From the NCBI GenBank assembly GCA_041738285.1, contig JBGSQB010000040.1, forward strand, positions 1 through 48,108: a stretch of 48,108 bases of DNA, in the 5' to 3' direction. The notes under the pieces were generated by a model that worked only from the letters and a program-made list of their open reading frames with translations, made no database searches and was not told the DNA's origin. This DNA is from SZUA-521 sp041738285. Lineage in GTDB: Bacteria > Pseudomonadota > Gammaproteobacteria > Pseudomonadales > Azotimanducaceae. The position numbers and the translations under genes are program-made. Shown piece after piece: positions 24,677 through 33,119 of this stretch (position 1 is its first letter; every line of letters starts with the position of its first letter).

Positions 24677-25293
24677 GGTGGTTGCCACTGTGGATTCAGC
24701 ACACCGAAGAACGAGTGCAGCATTCGATAGGTCAATCCCCAGACAAAGTGCCCACCGTTGATTCGATAGCCGCCGAACGATACCGGTGAGCCGTTGATGA
24801 TTCGATCTTCCTCGGTGTGGTTCTCGCCTCGAACGATGGGTGTCAGCGGTGTCCACACGACTTCTGCGACTTCATGGTTCGGCCGAAAGTTCTGCTCGCC
24901 GTGAAGCTTGAATACGAACGGCGCAATCAGCATGCCGATGGGTCGGCCGCGGGGTTGAATGTGCTGCTGATCCAGCGTGCCGATGTGACTGGCGATGTGG
25001 TCGAGTCGAAGCCCGATCTCCTCCCGCGTTTCGCGCAAGGCGGCGGCAAGTAGCGAGTCATCGCCAGGATCACGATGGCCGCCGGGGAACGCCATATGCC
25101 CCGACCACGGGTCACCTTTCTTCTCCGCCCGACGAATGAACAGAACGTCCGTCTTCGTCTCACCGCGTCGTTCGCGCTCGCGCAGAATGATGGCGACGGC
25201 CGCTTGCGGAATGCCGGGTTCGACGGCAAGTGAGACCGCATTGTGAGCGGCCAACCGTTGCTCGATGTGGGGAAGACTTGGCACAGCAACCAT
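24661..25293 (-). CDS. Nudix hydrolase, CoA-pyrophosphatase type (NudL-like)
   Basis: A 210-residue Nudix protein. Upstream of the box lies QAAVAIILRERER, then RRAEKKGDPWSGHMAFPGGH, the segment typical of CoA pyrophosphatases. The Nudix box is GHRDPGDDSLLAAALRETRE followed by EIGL. The first Glu of the box consensus (G-x5-E) is Asp here; the later REx2EE core is intact. Such enzymes cut CoA and its derivatives to 3',5'-ADP and 4'-phosphopantetheine. ATG 25293 is used; the frame is open further upstream into the divergent thioesterase promoter region. A distinctive tail GGHFVWGLTYRML agrees with NudL. Confidence 0.9.
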   Translation of the reverse strand: MVAVPSLPHIEQRLAAHNAVSLAVEPGIPQAAVAIILRERERRGETKTDVLFIRRAEKKGDPWSGHMAFPGGHRDPGDDSLLAAALRETREEIGLRLDHIASHIGTLDQQHIQPRGRPIGMLIAPFVFKLHGEQNFRPNHEVAEVVWTPLTPIVRGENHTEEDRIINGSPVSFGGYRINGGHFVWGLTYRMLHSFFGVLNPQWQPPQGNE

Positions 25294-25348
25294 TTTTGGC
25301 GAAAGTGCCGTCAATGACCAGTCGCCACGTAGCGAGGAGCGCAAGACC

Positions 25349-25744
25349 ATGGCGGACGCACAGCGCGCCAATCGATGTTTCGTGTGCGGTACGGGTAACC
25401 CGATCGGTCTGGGGGTGGTGTTCCGAGCCGATGGCGAGACTTGCCGAGCGGAATTCACGCCAGACGCACGGCACGTGGGTTACGACGGCGTCACCCATGG
25501 CGGGATCATCTTCAGCCTGCTCGATGACGTCATGGCGAATTGGATCTGGCTGCGGGGCGAGCAGTGCTTTACCGCGCGTGCGGATGTGCGCTACCGGGCG
25601 CAGCTTCCGATCGGCACACCGGTGCGGCTCGAGAGTGTGCTGGTCAAGCGCAAGGGACGGCTGGCACAGCTGGAAGGTCGCGTGATCGTTGCAGCGACCG
25701 ATGCGGTGGTCGCCGAAGCCAACGGCAGTTTCATGATCACCTGA
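25349..25744 (+). CDS. PaaI-like hotdog-fold thioesterase
   Basis: A 131-residue hotdog protein. It shows CFVCGTGNPIGLGVVF near the N-terminus, then GVTHGGIIFSLLDDVMANW, the central hotdog helix with the conserved HGG and an acidic residue (Asp) for thioester hydrolysis. ATG 25349 has AGGAG upstream. Likely substrate is an acyl-CoA. It diverges from the Nudix gene, another CoA-related enzyme, 55 bp away. Its 3' end overlaps the convergent GST gene by 8 bases. Confidence 0.88.
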   Translation: MADAQRANRCFVCGTGNPIGLGVVFRADGETCRAEFTPDARHVGYDGVTHGGIIFSLLDDVMANWIWLRGEQCFTARADVRYRAQLPIGTPVRLESVLVKRKGRLAQLEGRVIVAATDAVVAEANGSFMIT

Positions 25745-26489
25745 TGACGGGTCGATGGCGCGCGTAGATGCCGAGGGCCCATTGTCCGGCAGGGTGCGCG
25801 CGCCACTTTTCGTTGAGATCGATGAGCGCTCGAGGTTTCGGCGTCGGCAGCTGCATGTCGGGATGCGGCGGATCGATCAACGGCGCCATCAGCGCTGCGG
25901 CAGTCAGGTCCGCTACGCTGAACGCGTCCCCGGCAAGATAGGGTCCGCGACGGACCAGACGCTCGAGATTCTCCATGTGCTCCTTCACGTGCCGTTCGGC
26001 ATGAAACACAGCGTCCGGCGCAGTGAGTCCGTTGGCTTTGGCGATCAGCCCGCGCGTGAACGGAAACAACGCCCGGTAAAGGAGGCGTCCGAGCCACGGC
26101 TGCGTGCCGCCGAACATATTCGGAATGTAGGATGCATGCGGCAGGATCGCTTCGAATACCAGGATTCTGCTGGCGGGACCCAGCACGAGGTCGAAGTGGC
26201 GTTCGAGTTCCAGCGCCCGGCTCTGCAACTGCGGATCGGAAGGATAAAGGCGTGGCGCGTCGGGAAAGTCGCGCTCGAGCCGCGCGATGATGCGCGAAGA
26301 TCCGGCCACGTAACTTTCACCAATGTGCAATACGGGCGTCGCCGTCTGACCGGTGAGCTTCTTGACGCGCCCGCGATGCGGCCCGGGCAGGAGATCTGTT
26401 CGCGTGTGGCGCACGCCTTTGTAGTCGAGCGCCCAACGCGCCTTTTCGTTGTAGTGGGAGAAGCGGAACTGCAATAGCTCGATCTCCAT
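25737..26489 (-). CDS. glutathione S-transferase family protein
   Basis: A 250-residue GST. The N-terminal thioredoxin-like domain has LLQFRFSHYNEKARWALDYK, where the Ser-x2-Asn segment stands at the glutathione-activating place. TATPVLHIGESYVAGSSRII supplies the cis-Pro and glutathione-binding Ser. The C-terminal helical domain includes GPYLAGDAFSVADLTAAALM, the usual N-capping motif. It may conjugate glutathione to electrophiles or act in reductive reactions. ATG 26489 begins directly before the first strand. The divergent neighbour is a MAPEG protein, another glutathione-linked family, 107 bp away. Confidence 0.9.
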   Translation of the reverse strand: MEIELLQFRFSHYNEKARWALDYKGVRHTRTDLLPGPHRGRVKKLTGQTATPVLHIGESYVAGSSRIIARLERDFPDAPRLYPSDPQLQSRALELERHFDLVLGPASRILVFEAILPHASYIPNMFGGTQPWLGRLLYRALFPFTRGLIAKANGLTAPDAVFHAERHVKEHMENLERLVRRGPYLAGDAFSVADLTAAALMAPLIDPPHPDMQLPTPKPRALIDLNEKWRAHPAGQWALGIYARHRPVIR

Positions 26490-26596
26490 CAATTGCCTTG
26501 CTCCCGAACAGTTGCATCGTTGATGATCGACACGCACCGCGCGATTGCAAGCGAAGTTTCAGTGGTGCGCTCATTCACGTTCGAGAGGAGGGGGAG

Positions 26597-26980
26597 ATGA
26601 CCTACGTTGCGATCGTCGCCATATTGGCGTTGCTCGAGTACCAGTACTTCGGCCTGCTGGTCGGCAGAGCACGCGGCAAATATGGGGTCGCTGCACCGGC
26701 GACGACCGGGCACGCGATGTTCGATCGGGCATTCCGTATTCATCAGAACACGCTCGAGCAACTCATCATCTTCCTGCCGGCCTTGTACCTGTTCGCGGCC
26801 TTCGTCGATCCCAACTGGGCGGCGGGTCTAGGCCTCGTGTTCGTGATCGGGCGCGGTGTGTACGCGGCCGGCTACAACACGGCGCCGGACAAGCGCGGCA
26901 CGGGCATGCTAATCGGCTTCGTGGCGAGCGCGATCCTGCTGCTTGGCGGCCTCGTCGGCGCGGTCATGTCGCTGCTGTAG
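26597..26980 (+). CDS. MAPEG-family membrane protein
   Basis: A 127-residue membrane protein with four hydrophobic helices. FDRAFRIHQNTLEQLIIFLP is the MAPEG signature (the ERVxxAHxNxxE-like segment), followed by GRGVYAAGYNTAPDKRGTGM. Eukaryotic relatives use glutathione for eicosanoid and leukotriene metabolism; bacterial members probably detoxify hydrophobic electrophiles at the inner membrane. ATG 26597 has GGAGGGGG right before it. It lies next to a divergent GST and a convergent epoxide-hydrolase-like gene 6 bp away, which supports a detoxification role. Confidence 0.9.
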   Translation: MTYVAIVAILALLEYQYFGLLVGRARGKYGVAAPATTGHAMFDRAFRIHQNTLEQLIIFLPALYLFAAFVDPNWAAGLGLVFVIGRGVYAAGYNTAPDKRGTGMLIGFVASAILLLGGLVGAVMSLL

Positions 26981-26985
26981 CGGTC

Positions 26986-27921
26986 CTATTGTCGGTAGTT
27001 GCGGCCGAGCCAGTCGATGATCAGCTCATTGGTCTGGTCCGGCCGCTCCTGCTGAATCCAATGACCGCAGTCGAGGGTTTCGACTTCGACGTTGGGCACG
27101 AATTCCTTGATGCGATCGAATGCCGGCACCATGTCGTAGCGGCCGTGGATCATGAGCGCCGGCGCATCGACCCGTTGCCGGACGTCGGCCAGGCGATGCC
27201 AGTTGCGCGTGAAGTTGCGATACCAGTTGATGGGGCCCGTGAATCCACCTTTGGCGAATGCCTTGGCAAAAGTATCGAGCTCGGCTTCGGTCATCATCAG
27301 CTTCCCGGGCGCCTTGGTGTCGTCGACCAGGTTCATCATGGCCATGCCCGGTCGCATCGCGCGCGGGGGTGAGTTCCAGAACTCCGTTCGATACAGGTTG
27401 CGTAGCAGGTTCTTGGGATTCTTCGCGAATGCCGCATCAGCAACGCCAGGCTGACGGTTGAAATGCACGATGTAGAAGTCGCCACCGAGGTTTGCCTCCC
27501 AGAACTCGACCCATTCGCGTTCACCGCGCTGCATGAACGGCACCGACAGATTGACGACGCCGGCGACCCGTGTGGGATGCAACATAGCCAGGTTCCAAAC
27601 CACGATTGCACCCCAATCGTGACCAATGAATACGGCGCGCTCGTGACCATAGTGGTCGAGCAGACCAGTGAGATCCGCGGTCAGATGATCGATGTCGTAG
27701 TCGGTGACTGCGACCGGCTTGTCGGTCGCGCCGTAGCCGCGCTGATCCGGAATCAACACCCGATAGCCAGCGGCGATCAGCGGTTCGAGCTGGTGGCGCC
27801 AGGAGTACGCGAGTTCCGGAAAGCCATGGCACAGGACAAGCGGTGGGCCTTCGCCGCCGCCGTACACGGCCATCCGTATGCCGTTGGTCGCGATGAAATC
27901 GGGCCGATCGAATGCTGACAA
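26986..27921 (-). CDS. epoxide hydrolase-like alpha/beta hydrolase
   Basis: A 311-residue protein with the epoxide hydrolase set: oxyanion-hole motif HGFPELAYSWR, nucleophile Asp in FIGHDWGAIV (G-x-D-x-G), cap domain, acidic residue in HGRYDMVP and catalytic His in CGHWIQQERPD. An Asp nucleophile with a tyrosine-containing cap favours epoxide hydrolase over haloalkane dehalogenase or esterase. The start is TTG 27921 with GAGG upstream; no ATG fits. It lies tail to tail with the MAPEG gene. Confidence 0.9.
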   Translation of the reverse strand: MSAFDRPDFIATNGIRMAVYGGGEGPPLVLCHGFPELAYSWRHQLEPLIAAGYRVLIPDQRGYGATDKPVAVTDYDIDHLTADLTGLLDHYGHERAVFIGHDWGAIVVWNLAMLHPTRVAGVVNLSVPFMQRGEREWVEFWEANLGGDFYIVHFNRQPGVADAAFAKNPKNLLRNLYRTEFWNSPPRAMRPGMAMMNLVDDTKAPGKLMMTEAELDTFAKAFAKGGFTGPINWYRNFTRNWHRLADVRQRVDAPALMIHGRYDMVPAFDRIKEFVPNVEVETLDCGHWIQQERPDQTNELIIDWLGRNYRQ

Positions 27922-28039
27922 GAGGCTACCTCGACGATGTTGAGTGTGCGGCGGCGATCAGTCGCCAACGACGTACGCAGTGCTGACCGCAGCCTTTATG
28001 GTACGGTACGCGACCGACCCATGAGCAGCAAGGTGACAC

Positions 28040-28384
28040 ATGACGATCATCGTGGCAGGAACCGTAGACGTCGATCCGGCGCGCCGAGACGAGGCGATAA
28101 AGGCCGGTCGCCCGCACATTGAAACGGCGCGCGCCGAGAAGGGCTGCATCCACTACGTCTGGAGCGCCGACAACATCGATCCCGGTCGAATCTATGTATT
28201 CGAGGAATGGGAGACGGCTGCGGACCTGGCTGCGCATCTGAAGGCAGATCCGTACTTCAAGATGCGCGACACGATCGGCGCTTTCGGGATACGAGGTGCA
28301 GACACGAAGAAGTACGACATCAAGCGCAGCGAACCCGTTTACGACGCCCAAGGTGTACCGCGGGCAGAATTCTCCACCAAATAG
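28040..28384 (+). CDS. antibiotic biosynthesis monooxygenase (ABM/YgiN-like) domain protein
   Basis: A 114-residue ferredoxin-like dimeric alpha/beta barrel protein. IIVAGTVDVDPARRDEAIKA, then ARAEKGCIHYVWSADNIDPG and YVFEEWETAADLAAHLKADPY match the ABM family layout (strand, helix, conserved E-W). Members are cofactor-free quinol monooxygenases or small-molecule binding proteins. ATG 28040 has AAGGTG upstream. The following hydrolase starts 20 bp after its stop, so the two likely form a unit. Confidence 0.88.
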   Translation: MTIIVAGTVDVDPARRDEAIKAGRPHIETARAEKGCIHYVWSADNIDPGRIYVFEEWETAADLAAHLKADPYFKMRDTIGAFGIRGADTKKYDIKRSEPVYDAQGVPRAEFSTK

Positions 28385-28404
28385 CGCAAGGACCAACTTC
28401 GCAG

Positions 28405-29292
28405 ATGGCAAACGCACGATGCAATGGAATTCGAATCGAGTACGAGACATTTGGCAATCGGAAGGACCGGCCGTTGCTGCTGGTCATGGGTCTCGGCGGC
28501 CAGATGATTCACTGGGATGAGGCATTCTGCGAACAGCTCGCCGGTCGCGGCCATTTCGTCGTTCGGTTCGACAATCGCGACGTGGGCTTGTCGGAGAAGT
28601 TCGACGCGGCCGGCGTGCCCGACATGATGAAGCTCGTGGCGCAGTCCCTTGCGGGTGAACCGGTGTCGGCTCCATACAGCCTCGACGACATGGCGGATGA
28701 CGCCGCAGGGTTGCTGGATCACCTGGACATCGAATCGGCGCACATCTGCGGTGCTTCGATGGGCGGCATGATCGTGCAGACCATGGCAATCAGGCACGGT
28801 GACCGAGTCCGATCGGTGACCTCGATCATGTCCACCACCGGCAACCCCGAAGTACCGTCTGGCAAGCCGGAAGCGATGGCAGCATTGATGAGCCCGGCAG
28901 GCACCACTCTCGAAGAAGTGCTTGATCGTGCAGTGGCGATTGGCAAGGTCATCGGCAGCCCGGCCTATCCGCGCGAAGACGCCGATGCACGTGCGCGTGC
29001 CAAACGTGCTTATGAGCGCAGCTTTTATCCGGTCGGGGTGGCTCGTCAGATGGCAGCTATCGCAGCCGGTGGCAATCGCAAGGAACGCCTCTTGGCCTTG
29101 TCGGTGCCGGCGCTGGTGATTCACGGCATTGTCGATCCGTTGGTTCCCGTCGAAGGTGGTCACGACACTCACGCCGCGCTGCGCGGCTCCGAACTGGTGG
29201 TGATCGAAGGCATGGGCCACGACCTGCCAGAGCAGATCTGGCCGCAGATCATCGATCCGGTGACGAAACTGACGACGCGCGCACATACGTAA
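28405..29292 (+). CDS. alpha/beta hydrolase
   Basis: A 295-residue alpha/beta hydrolase. Seen: the N-terminal CNGIRIEYETFGN strand pair, MGLGGQMIHW in the oxyanion-hole region (no HG motif; Gly-Leu-Gly-Gly instead), nucleophile elbow ICGASMGGMI, acid in HGIVDPLVPV and His in GMGHDLPEQIW. ATG 28405 starts just before the first strand; the frame is open upstream through the ABM gene in another frame and is not used. Related proteins are esterases or lactonases. Its substrate is unknown. Confidence 0.87.
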   Translation: MANARCNGIRIEYETFGNRKDRPLLLVMGLGGQMIHWDEAFCEQLAGRGHFVVRFDNRDVGLSEKFDAAGVPDMMKLVAQSLAGEPVSAPYSLDDMADDAAGLLDHLDIESAHICGASMGGMIVQTMAIRHGDRVRSVTSIMSTTGNPEVPSGKPEAMAALMSPAGTTLEEVLDRAVAIGKVIGSPAYPREDADARARAKRAYERSFYPVGVARQMAAIAAGGNRKERLLALSVPALVIHGIVDPLVPVEGGHDTHAALRGSELVVIEGMGHDLPEQIWPQIIDPVTKLTTRAHT

Positions 29293-29339
29293 GCGATTTG
29301 TTGGGCGGGGCGCATCACCTGTCCCCCATTTCTCCATCG

Positions 29340-29373
29340 GTCTTCCAGAGTTCTCCACTGTCCTCTGGAAGAC
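29340..29373 (+). promoter_or_regulatory. perfect 11-bp inverted repeat covering the ribosome-binding site
   Basis: GTCTTCCAGAG (29340-29350) and CTCTGGAAGAC (29363-29373) are perfectly complementary with a 12-base loop. The right arm contains GGAAG, the likely Shine-Dalgarno of ATG 29381, so an RNA hairpin would hide it. It could also be a protein operator or a decayed repeat. Confidence 0.45.
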
Positions 29374-29380
29374 TGCGCGC

Positions 29381-29707
29381 ATGAAAAGGCACAGACAGAT
29401 CTCCCTGTTTTGCGCGATGTTGGGCGCGGCGGTGCTGGTACCGACCGGCGCATTCGCGGCGGACGATGAGTTCAAGTTCGACGCGCAGCGCTACGCTGCC
29501 GGCGTCACTGAACTCGATGTGGATCATGTCACGCGCATGACGGGTTGGCGCCTGTCTGAGCACGTCTACTTCGGTCGCCGCAGCGGCGACGTCGATGACT
29601 TCGGTTTCGTCCTGCACGACGGCGACACGCAATGGTCGTTTACCCAGGACGGCATCGGTTGGCGTCGCGCGGTGACGTTGTTCCCAAGGGGTCGAGTCAA
29701 CCCTTGA
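29381..29707 (+). CDS. small secreted hypothetical protein
   Basis: A 108-residue protein with a standard Sec signal peptide (MKRHRQISLFCAMLGAAVLV, cleavage near AFA-ADDE, about residue 26). The mature part is short, polar and predicted beta-rich, with WRLSEHVYFGRRSGDVDDFG and a C-terminal WSFTQDGIGWRR. I do not recognise the family. ATG 29381 is preceded by GGAAG, which lies inside a perfect inverted repeat. Downstream of the stop stands a REP-like pair of palindromes. Confidence 0.7.
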   Translation: MKRHRQISLFCAMLGAAVLVPTGAFAADDEFKFDAQRYAAGVTELDVDHVTRMTGWRLSEHVYFGRRSGDVDDFGFVLHDGDTQWSFTQDGIGWRRAVTLFPRGRVNP

Positions 29708-29723
29708 CGTAGATCCTTGCTAC

Positions 29724-29800
29724 TCTGTGGAAGCGCGCTTGCGCGCGAACAAGTGCTTGAGTCGACTGCGACAAATTCGCGGGCAAGCCCGCTCCCACTG
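29724..29800. repeat. inverted pair of REP-like palindromes (REPIN)
   Basis: TTCGCGGGCAAGCCCGCTCC at 29776-29795 closely resembles REP elements known from Pseudomonas. At 29726-29750 TGTGGAAGCGCGCTTGCGCG is a diverged copy in opposite orientation. Each forms its own hairpin, and the two together can fold into a long cruciform. It lies between two plus-strand genes. No REP-associated transposase gene was seen in the window. Confidence 0.7.
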
Positions 29801-29853
29801 CCGTTGGCGCGCGCTACCATACACCGGCTCGCTGAACATCCGAGGGAATCGAT

Positions 29854-30438
29854 ATGTACATCACACGCGTGATCGGGGGGCTATTGGTCGTGACCGCTCT
29901 GGCTGGGTGCGGGATCAACAACATTCCGACGTTCGATGAAGCCGTCAAGGCGAACTGGGGGCAGGTCGAGAATCAGTATCAGCGCCGCGCCGATCTGGTG
30001 CCGAACCTCGTCAACACGGTCAAGGGTTATGCGGCGCATGAGCGTGAGACCCTCGAAGCGGTGGTCGAGGCGCGCGCCAAGGTCGCGCAGATGAAGATCG
30101 GCCCCGAAGTACTCAATGATCCCAATGCACTCAAGGCGTTCGAAGACAACCAGGCGGCCTTGTCGGGTGCGTTGAGTCGGCTCATGGTGGTGGTGGAGCG
30201 TTATCCGGATCTGAAGGCAAACCAGAACTTCCTCGCGCTGCAATCGCAGCTGGAAGGAACCGAGAACCGCATCGCCGTGGCGCGGCGCGACTTCATCGCT
30301 TCGGTGCAGACCTACAACACCGAGATTCGTACGTTCCCAGGCCGCATCTGGCATTCGATTCTGTACAGCGATCTGCCCATCCGTGAGACCTTCGCCGCGC
30401 GCGAATCTGCGGCGGAGGCACCGGTCGTCGAGTTCTGA
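29854..30438 (+). CDS. LemA-family lipoprotein
   Basis: A 194-residue LemA protein. It has an N-terminal lipobox LAGC (Cys19), then the family core WGQVENQYQRRADLVPNLVN and GYAAHERETLEAVVEARAKV. The helical bundle continues with NFLALQSQLEGTENRIAVAR and ends with YNTEIRTFPGRIW. It is exposed at the cell envelope on a four-helix bundle. LemA genes usually stand before TPM-domain (YgcG) genes, as here, where the next gene overlaps by one base (TGATG). The role is unclear. Confidence 0.95.
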   Translation: MYITRVIGGLLVVTALAGCGINNIPTFDEAVKANWGQVENQYQRRADLVPNLVNTVKGYAAHERETLEAVVEARAKVAQMKIGPEVLNDPNALKAFEDNQAALSGALSRLMVVVERYPDLKANQNFLALQSQLEGTENRIAVARRDFIASVQTYNTEIRTFPGRIWHSILYSDLPIRETFAARESAAEAPVVEF

Positions 30439-31148
30439 TGCGTCTGACGGTCGCGATCGTTCTTTGCTGCATCGCTTCTGGCGTCGTCGCGGCGCCGAAC
30501 TTTCCGAAACTCACCGGGCGCGTGATCGATGACGCCGGCGCGCTCTCGGCTGCGACCCAGGCCGATCTCGAAGCGCAGCTTGCCGCGCACGAGCGTGCGT
30601 TGGGTGTGCAGCTCGTGGTCGCGATGTTGTCGTCCCTCGACGGGATTGATCCGGAATCGTATGGCGTCGAGCTCGCGCGCCATTGGGGGCTTGGTGCAAA
30701 AGACAAAGACAACGGCATTCTCTTCTTTGCCGCGCCGTCGGAGCGCGTTGTGCGCATCGAGGTTGGCTATGGCCTCGAAGGTGAGCTAACCGACGCGCTG
30801 TCGGCCAACATCCTGCAGACGCGGGTCTTGCCGGCGTTCCGCAACGGCGACTACGACGGCGGGGTGCGCGCTGGTGTCGCCGCGATCTTCGAAGTGCTCG
30901 GCGGCGAATATGAGTCGGCTACACCGGTCGACCGTGTCTGGCATGGGCTGCCAGTCGCGGTCTTCTGGATCATTCTCATCCTCGCGCTGCTGTCGATATT
31001 CGGTGGACGCCGCGGTAGGGGCATCGTCCGCGCCGTGGCTTGGGGCGTGGTTGTCGGTGGCATGCGCGGTGGTGGACGCGGCGGCGGTGGTGGATTTCGG
31101 GGGGGTGGTGGCAGCTTCGGTGGCGGTGGCGCCACGGGTCGTTGGTGA
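30438..31148 (+). CDS. TPM-domain protein (YgcG-like)
   Basis: A 236-residue envelope protein. A signal peptide (about 1-18) is followed by the TPM domain (residues 22-155: TGRVIDDAGALSAATQADLE, LGVQLVVAMLSS, RVVRIEVGYGLEGELTDALS). One transmembrane helix lies near 170-188. The tail is rich in Gly (GGGRGGGGGFRGGGGSFGGG) and ends in TGRW. This layout is typical of YgcG. The protein is probably anchored in the inner membrane with TPM in the periplasm. The next gene, a second TPM protein, starts 1 bp after the stop. Confidence 0.93.
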   Translation: MRLTVAIVLCCIASGVVAAPNFPKLTGRVIDDAGALSAATQADLEAQLAAHERALGVQLVVAMLSSLDGIDPESYGVELARHWGLGAKDKDNGILFFAAPSERVVRIEVGYGLEGELTDALSANILQTRVLPAFRNGDYDGGVRAGVAAIFEVLGGEYESATPVDRVWHGLPVAVFWIILILALLSIFGGRRGRGIVRAVAWGVVVGGMRGGGRGGGGGFRGGGGSFGGGGATGRW

Positions 31149-31149
31149 C

Positions 31150-31779
31150 ATGGCTTTGATCACACAAAGGGACCGTGTGCGGGTGGCGGAAGCGATCGCG
31201 GCCGCCGAGCGGCGAACCAATGCCGAAATCGTGACTGTGCTGGCCGCGGCCAGTGACGACTATCTTCATGTCGGTCTGATGTGGGTTGCGCTGTTGACGC
31301 TCGCGGTCAGTGCAATTGCGATCCTTGCTGGCCTCAATCCGCTCTGGATCGTACTGACGCAACTCGTTTGCATCTACGTCATGGTCGCGGTGTTTCGCTT
31401 GTCCAAAGCGGCTGTGCGTTTTGCACCCGTCGCGCTGCGCCGGCGCCGGGCAGAGGATCTGGCGCGTCGCCAGTTTCTCGAGCAGCGGCTGCATCACACA
31501 GGCGCGCAGACCGGGTTCATGATTTTCGTCAGCGAAGCGGAGCACTACGTCGAGATCATTGCCGATCGTGGCATCTCGCGTGCGGTCGTTGACGACCGCT
31601 GGCAACAGATCATCGATGCGTTCGTGATCGACGTGCGGCGCGGGCAGGCCATTGCCGGCTTGGTCAAAGCGATCGAGCACTGTGCGGACATTCTCGAACA
31701 GGTGGTGCCCAAGACGGACGACAATCGCAACGAGCTCGACGATCGCCTCGTACTCATCGGCTACCCGCCCTTTCCTTAA
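31150..31779 (+). CDS. TPM-domain membrane protein
   Basis: A 209-residue protein with an N-terminal helical part (RVRVAEAIAAAERRTNAEIVTVLA, the first TPM strand), two closely spaced transmembrane helices (about 40-85), then the rest of the TPM domain (RRQFLEQRLHHTGAQTGFMIF, YVEIIADRGISRAVVDDRWQ, GLVKAIEHCADILEQ). The membrane hairpin thus interrupts the TPM domain, as in other third genes of LemA-TPM-TPM operons. ATG 31150 lies next to the previous stop. The 3' end overlaps the convergent DUF4010 gene by 4 bases. Confidence 0.9.
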   Translation: MALITQRDRVRVAEAIAAAERRTNAEIVTVLAAASDDYLHVGLMWVALLTLAVSAIAILAGLNPLWIVLTQLVCIYVMVAVFRLSKAAVRFAPVALRRRRAEDLARRQFLEQRLHHTGAQTGFMIFVSEAEHYVEIIADRGISRAVVDDRWQQIIDAFVIDVRRGQAIAGLVKAIEHCADILEQVVPKTDDNRNELDDRLVLIGYPPFP

Positions 31780-33053
31780 ACGTACAGCCGTATCGCGATT
31801 GTGCCTGCTGCGAGACCCATCAGCGGCGCGCTCAGAGCAAGCAGCGTTGCCCGACCCAAAGCTGCCCCACCGGCAACGTAGGTGATGCCCACTATCACCA
31901 GCAGGTTCGCACCGACGGCGAGCGTCACTGCGGTGGCGGCGCCGTGGCCGCCGATTGCACCGGCATTGAACAACTGCATTGACGAAAGCGTAATGGCATC
32001 GACATCGGTCATGCCGGAAACCAGGGCGAGTCCATACAGTCCACCAGCCCCTACATGTTCTGACAGCCACGCAGACACCATGAGAGTGACGGCATACAGC
32101 AACGCGAACGTGAGTGCTGCGAGCAGGTTGGTCGGGTTGCGATACTCACCTCCGTCACGGGGTGGCTCACCATGTGCTTCGCGCCACGTGCGGGCAAGCG
32201 CCGGCCCGGTCAGGAGGAAGGCAGGAATCAGTGCCGCGGCCACGAACACTACGGCCAGCGGCGCAACGATTGCGCTGATCAACAACACCCGGACCAGCAT
32301 TGCTGCGTTGGCGAGCACGATGATCATCAGGGCCGCGGCGGTGGAGTGAGTTTTTTCGCGCGCGTGGCGTGCATAGACGAGCGTGGTTGCCGTGCTCGAT
32401 ACCAGCCCGCCAAGCAGGCCAGTGAGCAGAAAGCCGCCGCGCGCCACCCGGCCGCTGCGTGACAGCGTCAGTCGCCATGCGACGTATCCGGTCAGACTGA
32501 CGCCTGAGATGAGCACGACCATGAGCCAGATCTGAAACGGGTTGATGACTCCAAAGGGGCCGTACGACTGATTCGGCAGCAGCGGCAGCACCACGGCGGT
32601 CAGTGCGGCGAACTGCAGAATCGAGCGGATGTCCTGCGCTGTGAGCCGCTGGGAGAACCCTTCGAGCTCCGGCTTGAAGTACAGCAGCGCAGTAATGCCG
32701 ACCCCAAGAATCACGGCGAGAAGTGTCTCGCCGTGGAAATTGATCACACCAAGGCAGAACACCGCGAGCGCCGCGATCACCGTGGTGGTACCTGAGTCGT
32801 CCTCAGTGGTGCGTGCATCGGCTAGATACGCAGCCGCCAGCACGCCGCCAACGGCGATGAACCCGATCACGACAACGGCAGTCGCGCCGATCGCTTCGGC
32901 GACGAGCGCGGTGAGGGTACCGAGCAACGCGATCAACGTGAACGTTCGCAGTCCGGCCTTGGTCAGTGGGTTGCGTTCCCGTTCCACGCCGACCAGAAGG
33001 CCAATGCCGGCGCTGGTCGCGAACGTGATGGCGATTTCGACGGTTGCGCTCAT
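31776..33053 (-). CDS. MgtC/SapB and DUF4010 membrane protein
   Basis: A 425-residue inner-membrane protein with about twelve hydrophobic helices. The N-terminal MgtC-like part shows ITFATSAGIGLLVGVERERN and LRTFTLIALLGTLTALV, the conserved MgtC segments. The DUF4010 half includes GGFLLTGLLGGLVSSTATTL and ALVSGMTDVDAITLSS. The family is suspected of transport or of controlling ATP synthase or ion balance, but function is unproven. ATG 33053 begins right before the first helix. It diverges from the TM2 gene, 66 bp away. Confidence 0.92.
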   Translation of the reverse strand: MSATVEIAITFATSAGIGLLVGVERERNPLTKAGLRTFTLIALLGTLTALVAEAIGATAVVVIGFIAVGGVLAAAYLADARTTEDDSGTTTVIAALAVFCLGVINFHGETLLAVILGVGITALLYFKPELEGFSQRLTAQDIRSILQFAALTAVVLPLLPNQSYGPFGVINPFQIWLMVVLISGVSLTGYVAWRLTLSRSGRVARGGFLLTGLLGGLVSSTATTLVYARHAREKTHSTAAALMIIVLANAAMLVRVLLISAIVAPLAVVFVAAALIPAFLLTGPALARTWREAHGEPPRDGGEYRNPTNLLAALTFALLYAVTLMVSAWLSEHVGAGGLYGLALVSGMTDVDAITLSSMQLFNAGAIGGHGAATAVTLAVGANLLVIVGITYVAGGAALGRATLLALSAPLMGLAAGTIAIRLYV

Positions 33054-33119
33054 GCGTATGGTTTGTGTTGCCGATGCATCGACGTAGGATACCTACTCAG
33101 CCAGCCGAGGTGCGCGCGT

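Noticed and set aside
30976..32070. A 364-codon minus-strand frame opposite the TPM genes
   Set aside because: It is antisense to two well-supported TPM-domain genes and its Arg/His-rich sequence is typical of a GC-rich shadow frame.
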